A DNA stretch of 64,000 nt from Pseudotabrizicola sp051200875 (GCF_051200875.1 NZ_CP195191.1:868001-932000), one strand, 5' to 3'. Numbered from the stretch's first letter, positions 8,880-18,028 are shown. A program made the numbers and translations. The notes: generated by a model from the sequence alone, not told the origin.

Positions 8880-9746
8880 CAGGTAAGAAGCAATGGCGCG
8901 GCGATCCTCCTCGGGCAGCCGCGCCATGTTATCAACTACATGGGCCATATGCCCCCCTACCGAGTCAAATTCGGGCGTAAAGCCGCTGGTCAGATATTCA
9001 ACGATTTCTTCTTCCGTCCATGTTAGCTTTGCTGGCGTGATATTCGGGATCTTTCCCTTTCCGTCCGGCGTCACAGAACCAGCCAGCCAACGCGATGTAT
9101 CAAGCCCGCCCAGAGCATCTCGCGGTGTGTGGCATTCCCCGCAATGAGCTAAGGCCTCGGCTATGTATCTTCCGCGTATTTCGGCCTCTGTCAGGTCACC
9201 ATCAATGACAAAATCCGGCCGCATATTCAGAAATTTCCATCCCCCCAACATACGTCGGATATTGAACGGAAAACCAACATCGTGTGCCTTACTGGGGGTG
9301 GGGTCAGCTGGAAGTGTTCGCAAATAGGCCGCTAGATCGACCAAATCCTGAGGAGCCATGCGTTCATAGGACCAATAGGGTAGCGCCGGGAAATAATGTG
9401 ATCCTTCAGGCGATACACCCTTCATGATTGCATTTGCCAGGTCCAGATCCGACCATCCCCCAATTCCCGCATCCATATCTGGCGAAATATTTGGTGCGTA
9501 GAATGTGCCGAACTGCGTAGCGAAAGCTTGTCCACCAAGCAAATTGCGCTGATCTTCCCCCTTGGAGTCAGGTGCCATATGGCAACTCGCGCATCCTGCG
9601 GCGGTGAAAACAACCTCGCCTCGCCCCTCGTCGCCAGACAGACCATCCAGGGCGGTCAACGGTAGAGCGCGAGGCATTGTTATCTGCCAAAAAACTGCCG
9701 CGCCAAGAAATCCAGCCGATAAAGCCAGGAAAGCAATTCGCCGCAT
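8856..9746 (-). CDS. Secreted diheme cytochrome c
   Basis: 296 residues from the ATG at 9746, which has GAGGGAG about eight bases upstream; a frame-extending ATG at 9773 lacks a site. An N-terminal hydrophobic segment (FLALSAGFLGAAVFW) should export or anchor it. Two heme c motifs, CASCH in the first domain and CGECH in the second, each with a downstream Met-containing region. It resembles the cytochrome subunits that pass electrons from periplasmic dehydrogenases to the respiratory chain. No dehydrogenase is adjacent, so its electron donor is unknown. It is convergent with amtB. Confidence 0.88.
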   Translation of the reverse strand: MRRIAFLALSAGFLGAAVFWQITMPRALPLTALDGLSGDEGRGEVVFTAAGCASCHMAPDSKGEDQRNLLGGQAFATQFGTFYAPNISPDMDAGIGGWSDLDLANAIMKGVSPEGSHYFPALPYWSYERMAPQDLVDLAAYLRTLPADPTPSKAHDVGFPFNIRRMLGGWKFLNMRPDFVIDGDLTEAEIRGRYIAEALAHCGECHTPRDALGGLDTSRWLAGSVTPDGKGKIPNITPAKLTWTEEEIVEYLTSGFTPEFDSVGGHMAHVVDNMARLPEEDRRAIASYLKKVPPAE

Positions 9747-9821
9747 GATCAACACTCCCTCAAATGTCGACATACTAACGTCTTATCGTTTCAAGGATAG
9801 CCCGGTGTTCTTGGCCATCGG

Positions 9822-9989
9822 TCAGCGCCTTACAGGTTCGACCGTCAAAAAATCCGGCCACCCCCAGAAATACTCGATCGTGTACAAAGCAAAGCAGGCT
9901 GCGACCACGGCTACAACCAACTTGACCTGTTTCCATGACGGCGGATGGCGCGCCCATTTCGCCATCCGAACAAGCCAGCCAAGGTTCAT
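9822..9989 (-). CDS. Small single-pass membrane protein coupled to hpt
   Basis: 55-residue frame starting MNLGWLVRMAKWARHPPS, then a hydrophobic segment (VVAVVAACFALYTIEYFWGW) and a short tail. Its ATG overlaps the hpt stop (ATGA), the same kind of coupling used by the real genes in this window, and it continues in the same direction. The basic amphipathic start, Pro-Pro turn and single membrane helix look like a genuine small protein rather than chance. I recall similar short proteins next to hpt in other Rhodobacterales but cannot verify this here. Function unknown. Confidence 0.75.
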   Translation of the reverse strand: MNLGWLVRMAKWARHPPSWKQVKLVVAVVAACFALYTIEYFWGWPDFLTVEPVRR

Positions 9990-10537
9990 TCCGAAGCCTC
10001 ATCCGCAAAGCGTACTTTGCCGATATACGGTAGGTTCCGATTTCTTTGGGCGAAATCAATGCCGTAGCCCACGACAAATTCGTCCGGAATTTCAAAACCA
10101 GTCCAGTCGGCCTTGATCGGCACTTCTCGACGCGAAGGCTTGTCCAGCAAAGCGCAGACTTTCAATCGGGCTGGGTTACGGGATTCAAGAAGGTGCAGAA
10201 CATGACTCAGCGTGAAACCGGTGTCCACGATGTCTTCGACAACCAAAACATCCCGACCAGCAATCTCTCCCCGCAAATCCTTGAGTATACGGACCTCGCG
10301 GCTTGAATGCATGGCGTCTCCATAGCTTGAGGCCTCCAGAAAATCGACCTCAACCGGCAAATCAATCTCTCGAACCAGGTCTGCAATGAAGACAAAAGAC
10401 CCTCGCAGAAGACCGACGACCACCAATTTATCCGTGCCAGAGAAATGTTTCGTAATTCCAGCAGCCAGATTTTCTACGCGGGCCGCAATGGCCTTGGCAC
10501 TGATCATCTGATCTATCACATAGGGGCGTTGTGGCAT
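9986..10537 (-). CDS. hpt: Hypoxanthine phosphoribosyltransferase
   Basis: Purine salvage enzyme joining hypoxanthine or guanine to PRPP. 183 residues with the PRPP loop VLVVEDIVDTGFTL, the flexible-loop SSYGDAM segment, LLRGSFVF near the N-terminus and the purine-contacting DEFVVGYGIDFAQRNRNLPYIG near the end. Its stop overlaps the start of the 55-residue membrane protein. It is divergent from the COQ10/RatA gene with 64 bases between them. Confidence 0.95.
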   Translation of the reverse strand: MPQRPYVIDQMISAKAIAARVENLAAGITKHFSGTDKLVVVGLLRGSFVFIADLVREIDLPVEVDFLEASSYGDAMHSSREVRILKDLRGEIAGRDVLVVEDIVDTGFTLSHVLHLLESRNPARLKVCALLDKPSRREVPIKADWTGFEIPDEFVVGYGIDFAQRNRNLPYIGKVRFADEASE

Positions 10538-10601
10538 GGCGACCTCTTGATTTTCCGTTCGTTCTTAACCAATACACCGCTCCAAGTCATGGAAATTGGT
10601 G

Positions 10602-11057
10602 ATGCCAACCCACTCGGAAAAGCGCTTCCTGCCCTATAGCCCGCAAGAAATGTATGATCTTGTGGCAGATGTTGGGTCTTATCCGAAGTTCCTTCCCTGG
10701 AACTCGGCCGCACGGATCAGGTCGCGTCAGGCTGGCCCCGACGGATCAGAGGTGATGGAGGCAGATCTTGTGATCAGCTTCAAAGTGTTCCGTGAACGGT
10801 TTGGAAGCCGTGTCACGCTTTTGCCTGCCTTGATGAAGATCGACACCGAGTATTTGGACGGGCCGTTCAAATACATGAAATCCTACTGGCAGTTTCACGA
10901 TGCGCCAGGAGGATGTGAGGTAGAGTTCTTCGTTGACTTCGAATTTCGGAACGCGATCCTTCAGGGCATCATAGGCGTCGTGTTCAATGATGCCATGCAG
11001 CGCGTCGTCCGGGCTTTTGAACGACGTGCTGCTGATCTCTATGGGCGTAGGGCGTAG
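10602..11057 (+). CDS. COQ10/RatA family coenzyme Q-binding START-domain protein
   Basis: 151 residues, one START-like domain. The family binds ubiquinone and supports its use in respiration; in E. coli the homologue is RatA. Landmarks: RFLPYSPQEMYDLVADVGSYPKFLPW at the start and VEFFVDFEFRN in the middle, then the C-terminal helix RVVRAFERRAADLYG. ATG at 10602 is preferred over the TTG two codons earlier. It is convergent with lipA, with 61 bases between and no obvious terminator. Confidence 0.9.
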   Translation: MPTHSEKRFLPYSPQEMYDLVADVGSYPKFLPWNSAARIRSRQAGPDGSEVMEADLVISFKVFRERFGSRVTLLPALMKIDTEYLDGPFKYMKSYWQFHDAPGGCEVEFFVDFEFRNAILQGIIGVVFNDAMQRVVRAFERRAADLYGRRA

Positions 11058-11118
11058 GCGTTTGGCGCAATGCGAAAGCGCCTTACTGAACGCTCCACTG
11101 TTCCGAAGCGCAAAGGAT

Positions 11119-12069
11119 CTAAGCTCTACCCAGCTTTGCCATCCGCGCAGCACGAAGCCGTTCGAAATCGTCGCCCGCGTGATAAGAGGACCGCGTCAAC
11201 GGCGTTGCAGAGACCATCAGGAAGCCTTTGCCGTAGGCGGCCGTCTCATAACCTTTGAACTCTTCCGGCGTTACGAAACGATCTACGCGGTGGTGCTTTG
11301 GCGTAGGCTGCAAATATTGACCGATCGTCAGGAAATCAACGTCAGCACTCCGCATATCATCCATAACCTGAAGCACTCCGGGACGATCCTCGCCCAAGCC
11401 CACCATGATGCCGGATTTTGTGAAAATTGTCGGATCCAACTCTTTCACGCGCTGCAGCAGGCGCAGCGAATGGAAATACCGCGCACCTGGTCGCACCTCT
11501 AGATAAAGGCCCGGAACCGTTTCAAGATTGTGGTTGAACACATCTGGCTTGGCTTCAACAACCTTTGCCAAAACATCATCCGAACATTTGAGGAAGTCAG
11601 GCGTCAGGATTTCAATTGTCGTGGCAGGGCTGCGATGCCGAATAGCCCGGATCGTCTGGGCGAAATGTTCTGCACCACCGTCTTCCAGATCGTCGCGATC
11701 GACACTGGTGATCACCACGTGTTTCAAACCAAGTTCAGAGACTGCGTGAGCCACTTTGCCCGGTTCAAATGCATCCAAGGCTTGCGGCTTTCCCGTGGCC
11801 ACATTGCAGAAGGTACAGCCGCGGGTACAAATCTCGCCCATGATCATCATCGTGGCGTGCCCTTGGCTCCAGCATTCCCCTACATTCGGGCAGCCAGCTT
11901 CTTCGCACACGGTCACAAGCTTCTTCGACTTCAGAATTTCCCGTGTCTTCTTGTAACCCTCGGATGTCGGAGCCTTGACGCGAATCCAGTCTGGCTTTTT
12001 CGGCTGAGCATTGTCTGGCCGATGCGCCTTTTCCGGGTGACGTTGGTCGGGCATTTTGAGATCGCGCAA
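11119..12069 (-). CDS. lipA: Lipoyl synthase
   Basis: Radical SAM enzyme that inserts two sulfurs into octanoyl groups on lipoyl domains. 316 residues. The auxiliary cluster cysteines are Cys55, Cys60 and Cys66 (CEEAGCPNVGEC) and the radical SAM cysteines are Cys81, Cys85 and Cys88 (CTRGCTFC). The TTG at 12069 is taken as the start because AGGGGG lies eight bases upstream and MRDLK followed by PDQRHPEKAHRPDN matches the usual Rhodobacterales N-terminus; an ATG five codons in is the alternative. Confidence 0.96.
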   Translation of the reverse strand: MRDLKMPDQRHPEKAHRPDNAQPKKPDWIRVKAPTSEGYKKTREILKSKKLVTVCEEAGCPNVGECWSQGHATMMIMGEICTRGCTFCNVATGKPQALDAFEPGKVAHAVSELGLKHVVITSVDRDDLEDGGAEHFAQTIRAIRHRSPATTIEILTPDFLKCSDDVLAKVVEAKPDVFNHNLETVPGLYLEVRPGARYFHSLRLLQRVKELDPTIFTKSGIMVGLGEDRPGVLQVMDDMRSADVDFLTIGQYLQPTPKHHRVDRFVTPEEFKGYETAAYGKGFLMVSATPLTRSSYHAGDDFERLRAARMAKLGRA

Positions 12070-12194
12070 GAGTTTTTCCCCCTGACAGGCCTATGCCCGT
12101 GGCGATACGCCAAAAAGGCCCACAACGCAACGGATGCGACCATGCATCTGCGTCGCAGGGCTATGTAGCAAGTGCAATGATAAGCGAGTGTAAG

Positions 12195-12875
12195 ATGCAA
12201 AAGAAGATGATCGCCGAAGCGTTGGGGACCCTGATCCTTGTCCTCTTTGGATGTGGATCAGCGGTTCTCATGGGAAGCCAAATCGGATTGATGGGTATCT
12301 CGCTTGCATTCGGGCTGGCAATTGTAGCTGCGGCTTACGGGCTCGGCGCCATTTCTGGCGCGCATTTGAACCCCGCAGTCAGCCTTGGAATGGTGGCCGC
12401 AGGTCGCATGAGCCCCGGCGAATGCGCGATCTATGCCGTAGCGCAATTCACCGGTGCCACTATCGGAGCCGGCATTCTGCTACTAATCGCAAGTGGCAAG
12501 GCGGACTACAGCCTTGCATCACAGGGCTTGGGGCAGAACGGCTATGGACCAGGCTACTTGGGTGAATATTCTCTTGTGGCGGCTGTCATTTTTGAGATCG
12601 TGATGACGTTTATTTTTGTCACGGTCATTCTGGGCGTCACCACCAGCAAGGCAAACGCAAATGTCGCCGGGCTTGCGATTGGTCTCACTCTTGCCGCTAT
12701 TCATCTAGTCGGAATTACCGTGACTGGAGTCTCCGTAAACCCGGCACGATCTTTTGGGCCAGCCCTCTTTGTTGGAGGAAAGGCGCTGACCGATCTTTGG
12801 CTGTTCTTCGTGGCTCCGTTGGCGGGCGGAGTCCTTGCTGGGCTCGTCTGGAAGAAGGGCGTAACCCGCGCTTGA
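12195..12875 (+). CDS. aqpZ: Aquaporin Z
   Basis: Inner-membrane water channel, 226 residues, six hydrophobic segments in two repeats. Both NPA boxes are present (HLNPAVS, VNPARSFGPAL), and the Arg after the second NPA and the short residues around it suit a water-selective pore rather than a glycerol channel. The ATG at 12195 begins MQKKMIAEALGT; the frame is open upstream but has no family similarity there. A strong terminator follows. Confidence 0.94.
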   Translation: MQKKMIAEALGTLILVLFGCGSAVLMGSQIGLMGISLAFGLAIVAAAYGLGAISGAHLNPAVSLGMVAAGRMSPGECAIYAVAQFTGATIGAGILLLIASGKADYSLASQGLGQNGYGPGYLGEYSLVAAVIFEIVMTFIFVTVILGVTTSKANANVAGLAIGLTLAAIHLVGITVTGVSVNPARSFGPALFVGGKALTDLWLFFVAPLAGGVLAGLVWKKGVTRA

Positions 12876-12918
12876 CGGGCTATGCAAGACCGGCATGTTC
12901 CCGCTGGGACGAAGATCA

Positions 12919-12949
12919 GGGGCGCGGGCATTCACCGCGCCCCTTTTTT
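12919..12949 (+). terminator. Intrinsic terminator of aqpZ
   Basis: Perfect nine-pair stem GGGGCGCGG (12919-12927) and CCGCGCCCC (12935-12943), seven-base loop, then six T. It sits between the convergent aqpZ and DUF6456 genes. Confidence 0.93.
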
Positions 12950-12960
12950 CCTTCTTCGTC

Positions 12961-14076
12961 TTATCCGATCAGCCGGCCGCCTGGCCCATAAGTCTCATCA
13001 TAATGCCGCTTCAGTCGCTGAAGGGCGATCCGCAACACAATCTTTCCAGAGCGAGCGGCCCAACCCATTCTTTTCTCTGTTGTTTCAATGCCTTCCATGA
13101 AACAGCACACGCGAAGCGCGACATCCCCCAACCCGGGCCCAAGGTCTCTAAGCGCTGCAGCGACGCGCTCACGGGCATCTGCAGGTCCTTCGCCACGTCC
13201 AGAATCCGGTCGAAACGCGCCACGGTCCGCACCGGTCAAGAAGCGCTCCCAGTTTTGCGCGACCCTAGGACCCATTTGAGCAACTTCGAAATCTTCGCGG
13301 AGCCGCTCTCCGGCACGAACCAATTCGGGATCAAGAAAGAGTTTTCCATCCTTGTCTCTCCGCCGTCCCATAACTGCTATGGGGCTCTCGGCAAGATTGT
13401 AACGCACCCGGCGCTGCGCGCCGCCTTCAATTATGGTCCGTTCTTCCCATTCGCGATGTTGATTTCCAAAGGGAGTTGCAGCTTCAGCAAAGCCCTCGAC
13501 ACGGTCTGGAGTTTTCTCCGTGTCATCCATCATTCGCTTCAGCGCTGCCCGACCAGCGGCCGTAATTTCATAGGCTGCGATGCGGCCTTGTTTGCGGCAA
13601 TAAATCCAGCTCTGTATCGCAAATGCCTGCGCGATAGCGCGATCTACAACGCCTGTTCGCGCGGTCTTCCCATCAGGAAACTCCCTTAGAACGACGGCCT
13701 TCTCCATATCTCCTGCCAAAGCCAGAACCGCACCCGGTTCGGCCAGACGACGAAGAATGCGTGAGCCCTCGCTTAGTAGTATCGACTCGTCAACAGGTAG
13801 ATTTTCTGTACGAAGCGAAATCGTCATAACGGCCTCTTCCCTTGCTGTAGACGAACCCGACTTTCCCACCAACCCTGCAAGAGCCTCGTCAATCAGAGGG
13901 TCTTCTCTTCGCAATTCGCAACGCCTCACAGCACGCATCACGGTCGATGCATGAGTGCCTTCCCGCCGTGCAAGTTCACGGATGGAAAGGCCTTCCGCAG
14001 TGTGGTCAACATAAAGTTTAACCGCATCAGGAAGCCAATTCGGCTTTGCAAAGTCAGCAGGCAAATTCGGTTTCAT
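12961..14076 (-). CDS. Helix-turn-helix protein with DUF6456 domain
   Basis: 371 residues from MKPNLPADF (a frame-extending ATG at 14124 is less likely). The N-terminal part (WLPDAVKLYVDHTAEGLSI... ELARREGTHASTVMRAVRR) looks like a helix-turn-helix DNA-binding segment. The C-terminal third (from about IAVMGRRRDKDGK to the end, with MGPRVAQNWERFL and VALRVCCFMEGIE) matches what I recall as DUF6456, common in Rhodobacterales. A DNA-binding role is inferred from the N-terminus only. It faces the DUF6477 gene divergently across about 210 bases that hold no other gene. Confidence 0.8.
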   Translation of the reverse strand: MKPNLPADFAKPNWLPDAVKLYVDHTAEGLSIRELARREGTHASTVMRAVRRCELRREDPLIDEALAGLVGKSGSSTAREEAVMTISLRTENLPVDESILLSEGSRILRRLAEPGAVLALAGDMEKAVVLREFPDGKTARTGVVDRAIAQAFAIQSWIYCRKQGRIAAYEITAAGRAALKRMMDDTEKTPDRVEGFAEAATPFGNQHREWEERTIIEGGAQRRVRYNLAESPIAVMGRRRDKDGKLFLDPELVRAGERLREDFEVAQMGPRVAQNWERFLTGADRGAFRPDSGRGEGPADARERVAAALRDLGPGLGDVALRVCCFMEGIETTEKRMGWAARSGKIVLRIALQRLKRHYDETYGPGGRLIG

Positions 14077-14286
14077 CTTTGTTTCCGACAACCGTCTGGT
14101 TCTGATCACAGCAGGGCATTTCAACCCTTGATTGAATCAATTACCCAATAGTTAATTCCGGCGTCGCTGTGGATAATTTACCGAAATTATGAAGCAATTT
14201 CACCAGATGCGAACGGTCAAACACGAAAAAACGCAACGCCTGATTGTTTGATTTATTCTAGTTCGGCAACAATCAGGAGCCCGTTC

Positions 14287-14571
14287 ATGACCGACCATTG
14301 CAACGCCCTTTCCGATCTGCGCAGACCTCGACTTCTGATCCGTGCCGCCCGGTTCGGAGTTTCTGATTACCGGCGTGACCGCGATCTTCGAAGATTGATC
14401 GGGCGCTATGTGCCTCCGGCTGAAGCCGTTGCCCTGTTGTTGACGACAGAGGGAGCGATGGAAGAAGATCGGCGAAATGGGCAAGCGAATTATTCGGTTT
14501 CCCAACATATCGAAATTCTGATTGCGCTGGTGGCTGAAGCGAAACTTGCTGGCACCGAAGCAGAAGTTTGA
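14287..14571 (+). CDS. DUF6477 family small protein
   Basis: 94 residues starting at the ATG at 14287 with CAGGAG upstream. The sequence LRRPRLLIRAARFGVSDYRRDRDLRR followed by a C-terminal helix (YSVSQHIEILIALVAEAKL) matches my recollection of DUF6477, a short Rhodobacterales family of unknown role. No catalytic or membrane features. It is divergent from the DUF6456 gene and convergent with mttB. The two DUF families side by side may be functionally linked, which is inference. Confidence 0.75.
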   Translation: MTDHCNALSDLRRPRLLIRAARFGVSDYRRDRDLRRLIGRYVPPAEAVALLLTTEGAMEEDRRNGQANYSVSQHIEILIALVAEAKLAGTEAEV

Positions 14572-14577
14572 AATGAA

Positions 14578-14606
14578 AACGGGCGAAGCCAAAGGCTTCG
14601 CCCGTT
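14578..14606 (-). terminator. Intrinsic terminator between DUF6477 and mttB genes
   Basis: Perfect 13-pair inverted repeat AACGGGCGAAGCC / GGCTTCGCCCGTT with a three-base loop. Read on the minus strand the stem is followed by a T-rich stretch, so it best serves the mttB gene, but the stem could also stop transcription from the plus side. Confidence 0.85.
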
Positions 14607-14626
14607 ATGCCAAACTAGAGGCAAGT

Positions 14627-16171
14627 TTAGATAAAGGCGTCCGGCATAGATGCCTTCTTCTTCGCGACATATTCGTTCAGCGCTTCGTTGATGCCTTCGT
14701 CAAGCGCAGGCGCCTGATAGTCGCCCAGCATCTTCTTTACGCGCAAATTCGCAAGGGTCTGCGTGTCACGTCCGCCCTCTTCTTCCCAAGTTTCAAACGG
14801 CTTATAATCCAACAGGTCAGTTCGCCAGAAAGCCGATTTGAAGTTTGCTTGAGTATGGCCGCAACCAAGATAGTGGCCCCCGGGACCGACCTCACGAATT
14901 GCATCCATTCCCTGACCGTTCTCATCCATGATGATGCCTTTGGCCAGATGATGCAGCGTACCAAGCTGGTCAGCATCCATCACGAACTTCTCGTAGGACG
15001 ACACCAAGCCGCCTTCAAGCCAGCCGCAGGCGTGCAACATGAAGTTCACGCCCGACAGCAACGCCATGTTCAGGCTGTTCGACGTTTCATAGGCCGCCTG
15101 CGCATCAGGCAGTTTCGAACCGCAGAACGAGCCGCCTGAACGATATGGAAGCCCCAAACGGCGAGCCAACTGGCCAGCACCGTAGGTGATATGAGCGGCT
15201 TCGGGCGTGCCGAATGTCGGCGCACCGGAGTTCATGTCGATCGAGGTTACGAAGGCGCCGAAGATCACCGGCGCACCAGCGCGGATCAACTGGCTGTACG
15301 CAACGCCCGCCAGAACTTCGGCCAGAACCTGCGTCAATGTGCCGGCAACTGTCACCGGCGCCATGGCGCCACCAACGATAAACGGCGAGATGATCGCTGC
15401 TTGGTTGGCACGAGCATAAACTTCCAGAGCACCCATCATGATGCCGTCGAATGTCAGCGGCGAGTTGATGTTGATCAGCGACGTCATCACGGTGTTCTGG
15501 TCGACAAAGTCGTTGCCGAACAGGATTTTAGCCATCTCAACCGAATCTTCCGCACGGCTGGGTTCGGTGACCGAGCCCATAAACGGCTTATCCGAGAGCG
15601 TCATGTGGGCGAGCAGCATATCCAAGTGGCGCTTGTTCACCGGAACGTCTGTCGGCTCGCAAACCGTGCCACCCGAATGGTGCAGCCACTTTGACATATA
15701 GCCAAGCTTTACGAAATTGCGGAAATCCTCAATGGTTGCGTAGCGTCGGCCGCCTTCCATGTCGCGCACGAACGGAGGTCCATAGACAGGTGCCAGCACC
15801 AGATTGCGACCACCGATTTCGACATTGCGGGCCGAATTGCGGGCGTGCTGGGTAAAGGTCTTAGGTGCCGTTGCGCAAAGTTTACGGGCCAGACCGCGAG
15901 GAATGCGGACGCGCTCACCGGTGACGTCTGCACCTGCTGCTTTCCAAAGCTCCAGCGCGGCCGGGTTTTCAACGAAGTTGACGCCGATTTCTTCCAGAAC
16001 GGTTTCAGCATTCCATTCGATGATCTGAAGCGCTTCTTCGTTCAGAATCTCAAAGTTGGGAATGTTGCGTTCGATGAAACGGGCGGTTTCGAAGCTGATC
16101 GCCGTACGTTCTGCCCTCCGGCTGGCACCACCACCACCCCGAGCTCTACGTCCCGCTGCTACATCGTTCAT
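14627..16171 (-). CDS. Trimethylamine methyltransferase (MttB) family protein, non-pyrrolysine
   Basis: 514 residues from the ATG at 16171, which has GGAGG eight bases upstream. The whole length aligns by eye with the MttB superfamily (RIPRGLARKLCATAPKTF, YGPPFVRDMEGGRRY, FGTPEAAHITYGAGQLARRLGLPYR, GPGGHYLGCGHTQ). The frame is open with no in-frame TAG, so it lacks pyrrolysine and belongs with the MtgB-like branch, whose characterised members demethylate glycine betaine or similar quaternary amines onto a corrinoid protein. No corrinoid-binding MttC-like protein or RamA-like activator is adjacent. Substrate unknown. A second family member lies at 44282-45835. Confidence 0.88.
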   Translation of the reverse strand: MNDVAAGRRARGGGGASRRAERTAISFETARFIERNIPNFEILNEEALQIIEWNAETVLEEIGVNFVENPAALELWKAAGADVTGERVRIPRGLARKLCATAPKTFTQHARNSARNVEIGGRNLVLAPVYGPPFVRDMEGGRRYATIEDFRNFVKLGYMSKWLHHSGGTVCEPTDVPVNKRHLDMLLAHMTLSDKPFMGSVTEPSRAEDSVEMAKILFGNDFVDQNTVMTSLININSPLTFDGIMMGALEVYARANQAAIISPFIVGGAMAPVTVAGTLTQVLAEVLAGVAYSQLIRAGAPVIFGAFVTSIDMNSGAPTFGTPEAAHITYGAGQLARRLGLPYRSGGSFCGSKLPDAQAAYETSNSLNMALLSGVNFMLHACGWLEGGLVSSYEKFVMDADQLGTLHHLAKGIIMDENGQGMDAIREVGPGGHYLGCGHTQANFKSAFWRTDLLDYKPFETWEEEGGRDTQTLANLRVKKMLGDYQAPALDEGINEALNEYVAKKKASMPDAFI

Positions 16172-16400
16172 GTCCCAAACCTCCAAAAGCAGTTTGACGA
16201 CCTTATGACGTCAAACCCAATTGGTCCGCCCCCCATTTCCGCCGCTTGCCGCCCAAAAACGACATGTCGCCTTTGGCCATATGTTGAAGTCCCACACAAG
16301 CGACCAAAATCAGCATTGTTGATTAGATTTTCCACTGAAATTCATGCTGCGGGTGCTGCCTGCCTCTTGCGATTCTTTAACTGCCTTCGTATGCGAACGC

Positions 16401-17957
16401 ATGACCCAACATGATCGCCTTCTCATCATCGACTTCGGCTCTCAGGTTACGCAGCTAATTGCGCGTCGGTTGAGGGAACTGAATGTCTACTGCGAAATCC
16501 ATCCGTTCAACAAAGTGGATGACGCTTTTCTTCAAAGCTATGCGCCGAAGGCCGTAATTTTTTCCGGCGGCCCGGCTTCGGTTTTCGCAGAAGGCGCACC
16601 AATGCCTCCGGCTGGTGTGTTCGATCTGGGTGTTCCGATCCTGGGGATTTGCTATGGCCAACAGGTCATGATGCATTGTCTTGGCGGAAAGGTCGAACGT
16701 GGTCACGGAACAGCTGAATTTGGCCGTGCCTTCGTTACGCCCTCGCCCGAAAAGCTGGATATTCTTGACGGATGGTTCACAGAAGGGCGTGAGCAGGTCT
16801 GGATGAGCCATGGCGACCATGTGTCCAAAATCGCTCCTGGATTTCAAGTTTATGGCACATCACCGAATGCGCCATTTGCGATTACTGCGGACAAGTCCCG
16901 TCATTTCTACGCGGTTCAGTTCCATCCGGAAGTGCATCACACACCCCGCGGCGCAAAGCTGTACGAAAACTTTGTCAGGCTTGCAGGATTTAGCGGCGAC
17001 TGGACAATGGGCGCTTATCGCGAAGAAGCGATCCGCAAGATTCGCGAACAGGTTGGCGACAAGAAGGTCATCTGCGGTCTTTCCGGCGGCGTTGATTCAT
17101 CGGTGGCCGCAGTCTTGATTCATGAAGCGATTGGGGATCAGCTGACTTGTGTGTTCGTCGATCATGGGCTGTTGCGCTTGGGCGAGGCTGAACAGGTCGT
17201 CACCATGTTCCGCGACCATTACAACATGCCACTGATCCACGCCGACGAATCCGATCTTTTCCTCGGAGCGCTTGAAGGCGTTTCCGACCCGGAGGTGAAA
17301 CGGAAGACAATCGGCAAGCTGTTCATCGACGTGTTCCAGAAGCACGCCCATGAGGTTGGTGGTGCCGAATTCCTGGCCCAGGGCACACTTTATCCCGATG
17401 TCATCGAAAGTGTCAGCTTCTCTGGCGGCCCTTCGGTCACCATCAAGTCACACCACAATGTGGGTGGCCTGCCTGAAAAGATGGGTCTGAAACTGGTCGA
17501 GCCGCTGCGCGAGTTGTTCAAGGATGAGGTTCGTGCCTTGGGTCGCGAACTTGGTCTGCCTGACCAGTTCATCGGACGTCACCCCTTCCCCGGCCCGGGA
17601 CTTGCCATCCGCTGCCCTGGCGATATTACCCGGGAAAAGCTGGAGATCCTTCGAAAGGCTGACGCGGTTTATATCGACCAAATCCGCAAGCACGGCCTGT
17701 ATGACGAAATCTGGCAAGCCTTCGCAGCTATCCTGCCGATGCGGACTGTTGGCGTTATGGGTGACGGGCGCACATATGACTACGCTCTTGCTTTGCGCGC
17801 GGTGACTTCTGTCGACGGTATGACAGCGGATTACTACCCGTTTACGCATGAATTCCTTGGGGAAACGGCAACCCGGATCATCAACGAAGTGCAAGGTGTG
17901 AACCGTGTCTTCTACGATTGCACCTCCAAGCCACCGGGCACCATAGAACTGGAATAG
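16401..17957 (+). CDS. guaA: GMP synthase (glutamine-hydrolysing)
   Basis: Converts XMP to GMP with glutamine as amine donor. 518 residues. Amidotransferase domain with nucleophile Cys84 in GICYGQQ and the HPEV triad motif; ATP-pyrophosphatase P-loop SGGVDSS; C-terminal dimerisation domain ending KPPGTIE. ATG at 16401 (MTQHDRLLIIDFGSQ) is the family-like start. It is divergent from mttB across 229 bases in which I see no other gene. Confidence 0.97.
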   Translation: MTQHDRLLIIDFGSQVTQLIARRLRELNVYCEIHPFNKVDDAFLQSYAPKAVIFSGGPASVFAEGAPMPPAGVFDLGVPILGICYGQQVMMHCLGGKVERGHGTAEFGRAFVTPSPEKLDILDGWFTEGREQVWMSHGDHVSKIAPGFQVYGTSPNAPFAITADKSRHFYAVQFHPEVHHTPRGAKLYENFVRLAGFSGDWTMGAYREEAIRKIREQVGDKKVICGLSGGVDSSVAAVLIHEAIGDQLTCVFVDHGLLRLGEAEQVVTMFRDHYNMPLIHADESDLFLGALEGVSDPEVKRKTIGKLFIDVFQKHAHEVGGAEFLAQGTLYPDVIESVSFSGGPSVTIKSHHNVGGLPEKMGLKLVEPLRELFKDEVRALGRELGLPDQFIGRHPFPGPGLAIRCPGDITREKLEILRKADAVYIDQIRKHGLYDEIWQAFAAILPMRTVGVMGDGRTYDYALALRAVTSVDGMTADYYPFTHEFLGETATRIINEVQGVNRVFYDCTSKPPGTIELE

Positions 17958-17979
17958 GCAAGTCAATCAGACTTGCCTA
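17955..17979 (+). terminator. Hairpin after guaA
   Basis: Perfect ten-pair stem TAGGCAAGTC / GACTTGCCTA with a five-base loop, beginning at the guaA stop codon. There is no T run after it, so termination would be weak or Rho-assisted. Confidence 0.5.
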
Positions 17980-18028
17980 ATCGCTGCTGGCCATGTCCAA
18001 CTTGCTAGACCAGCAAGGGGGTGAACTG

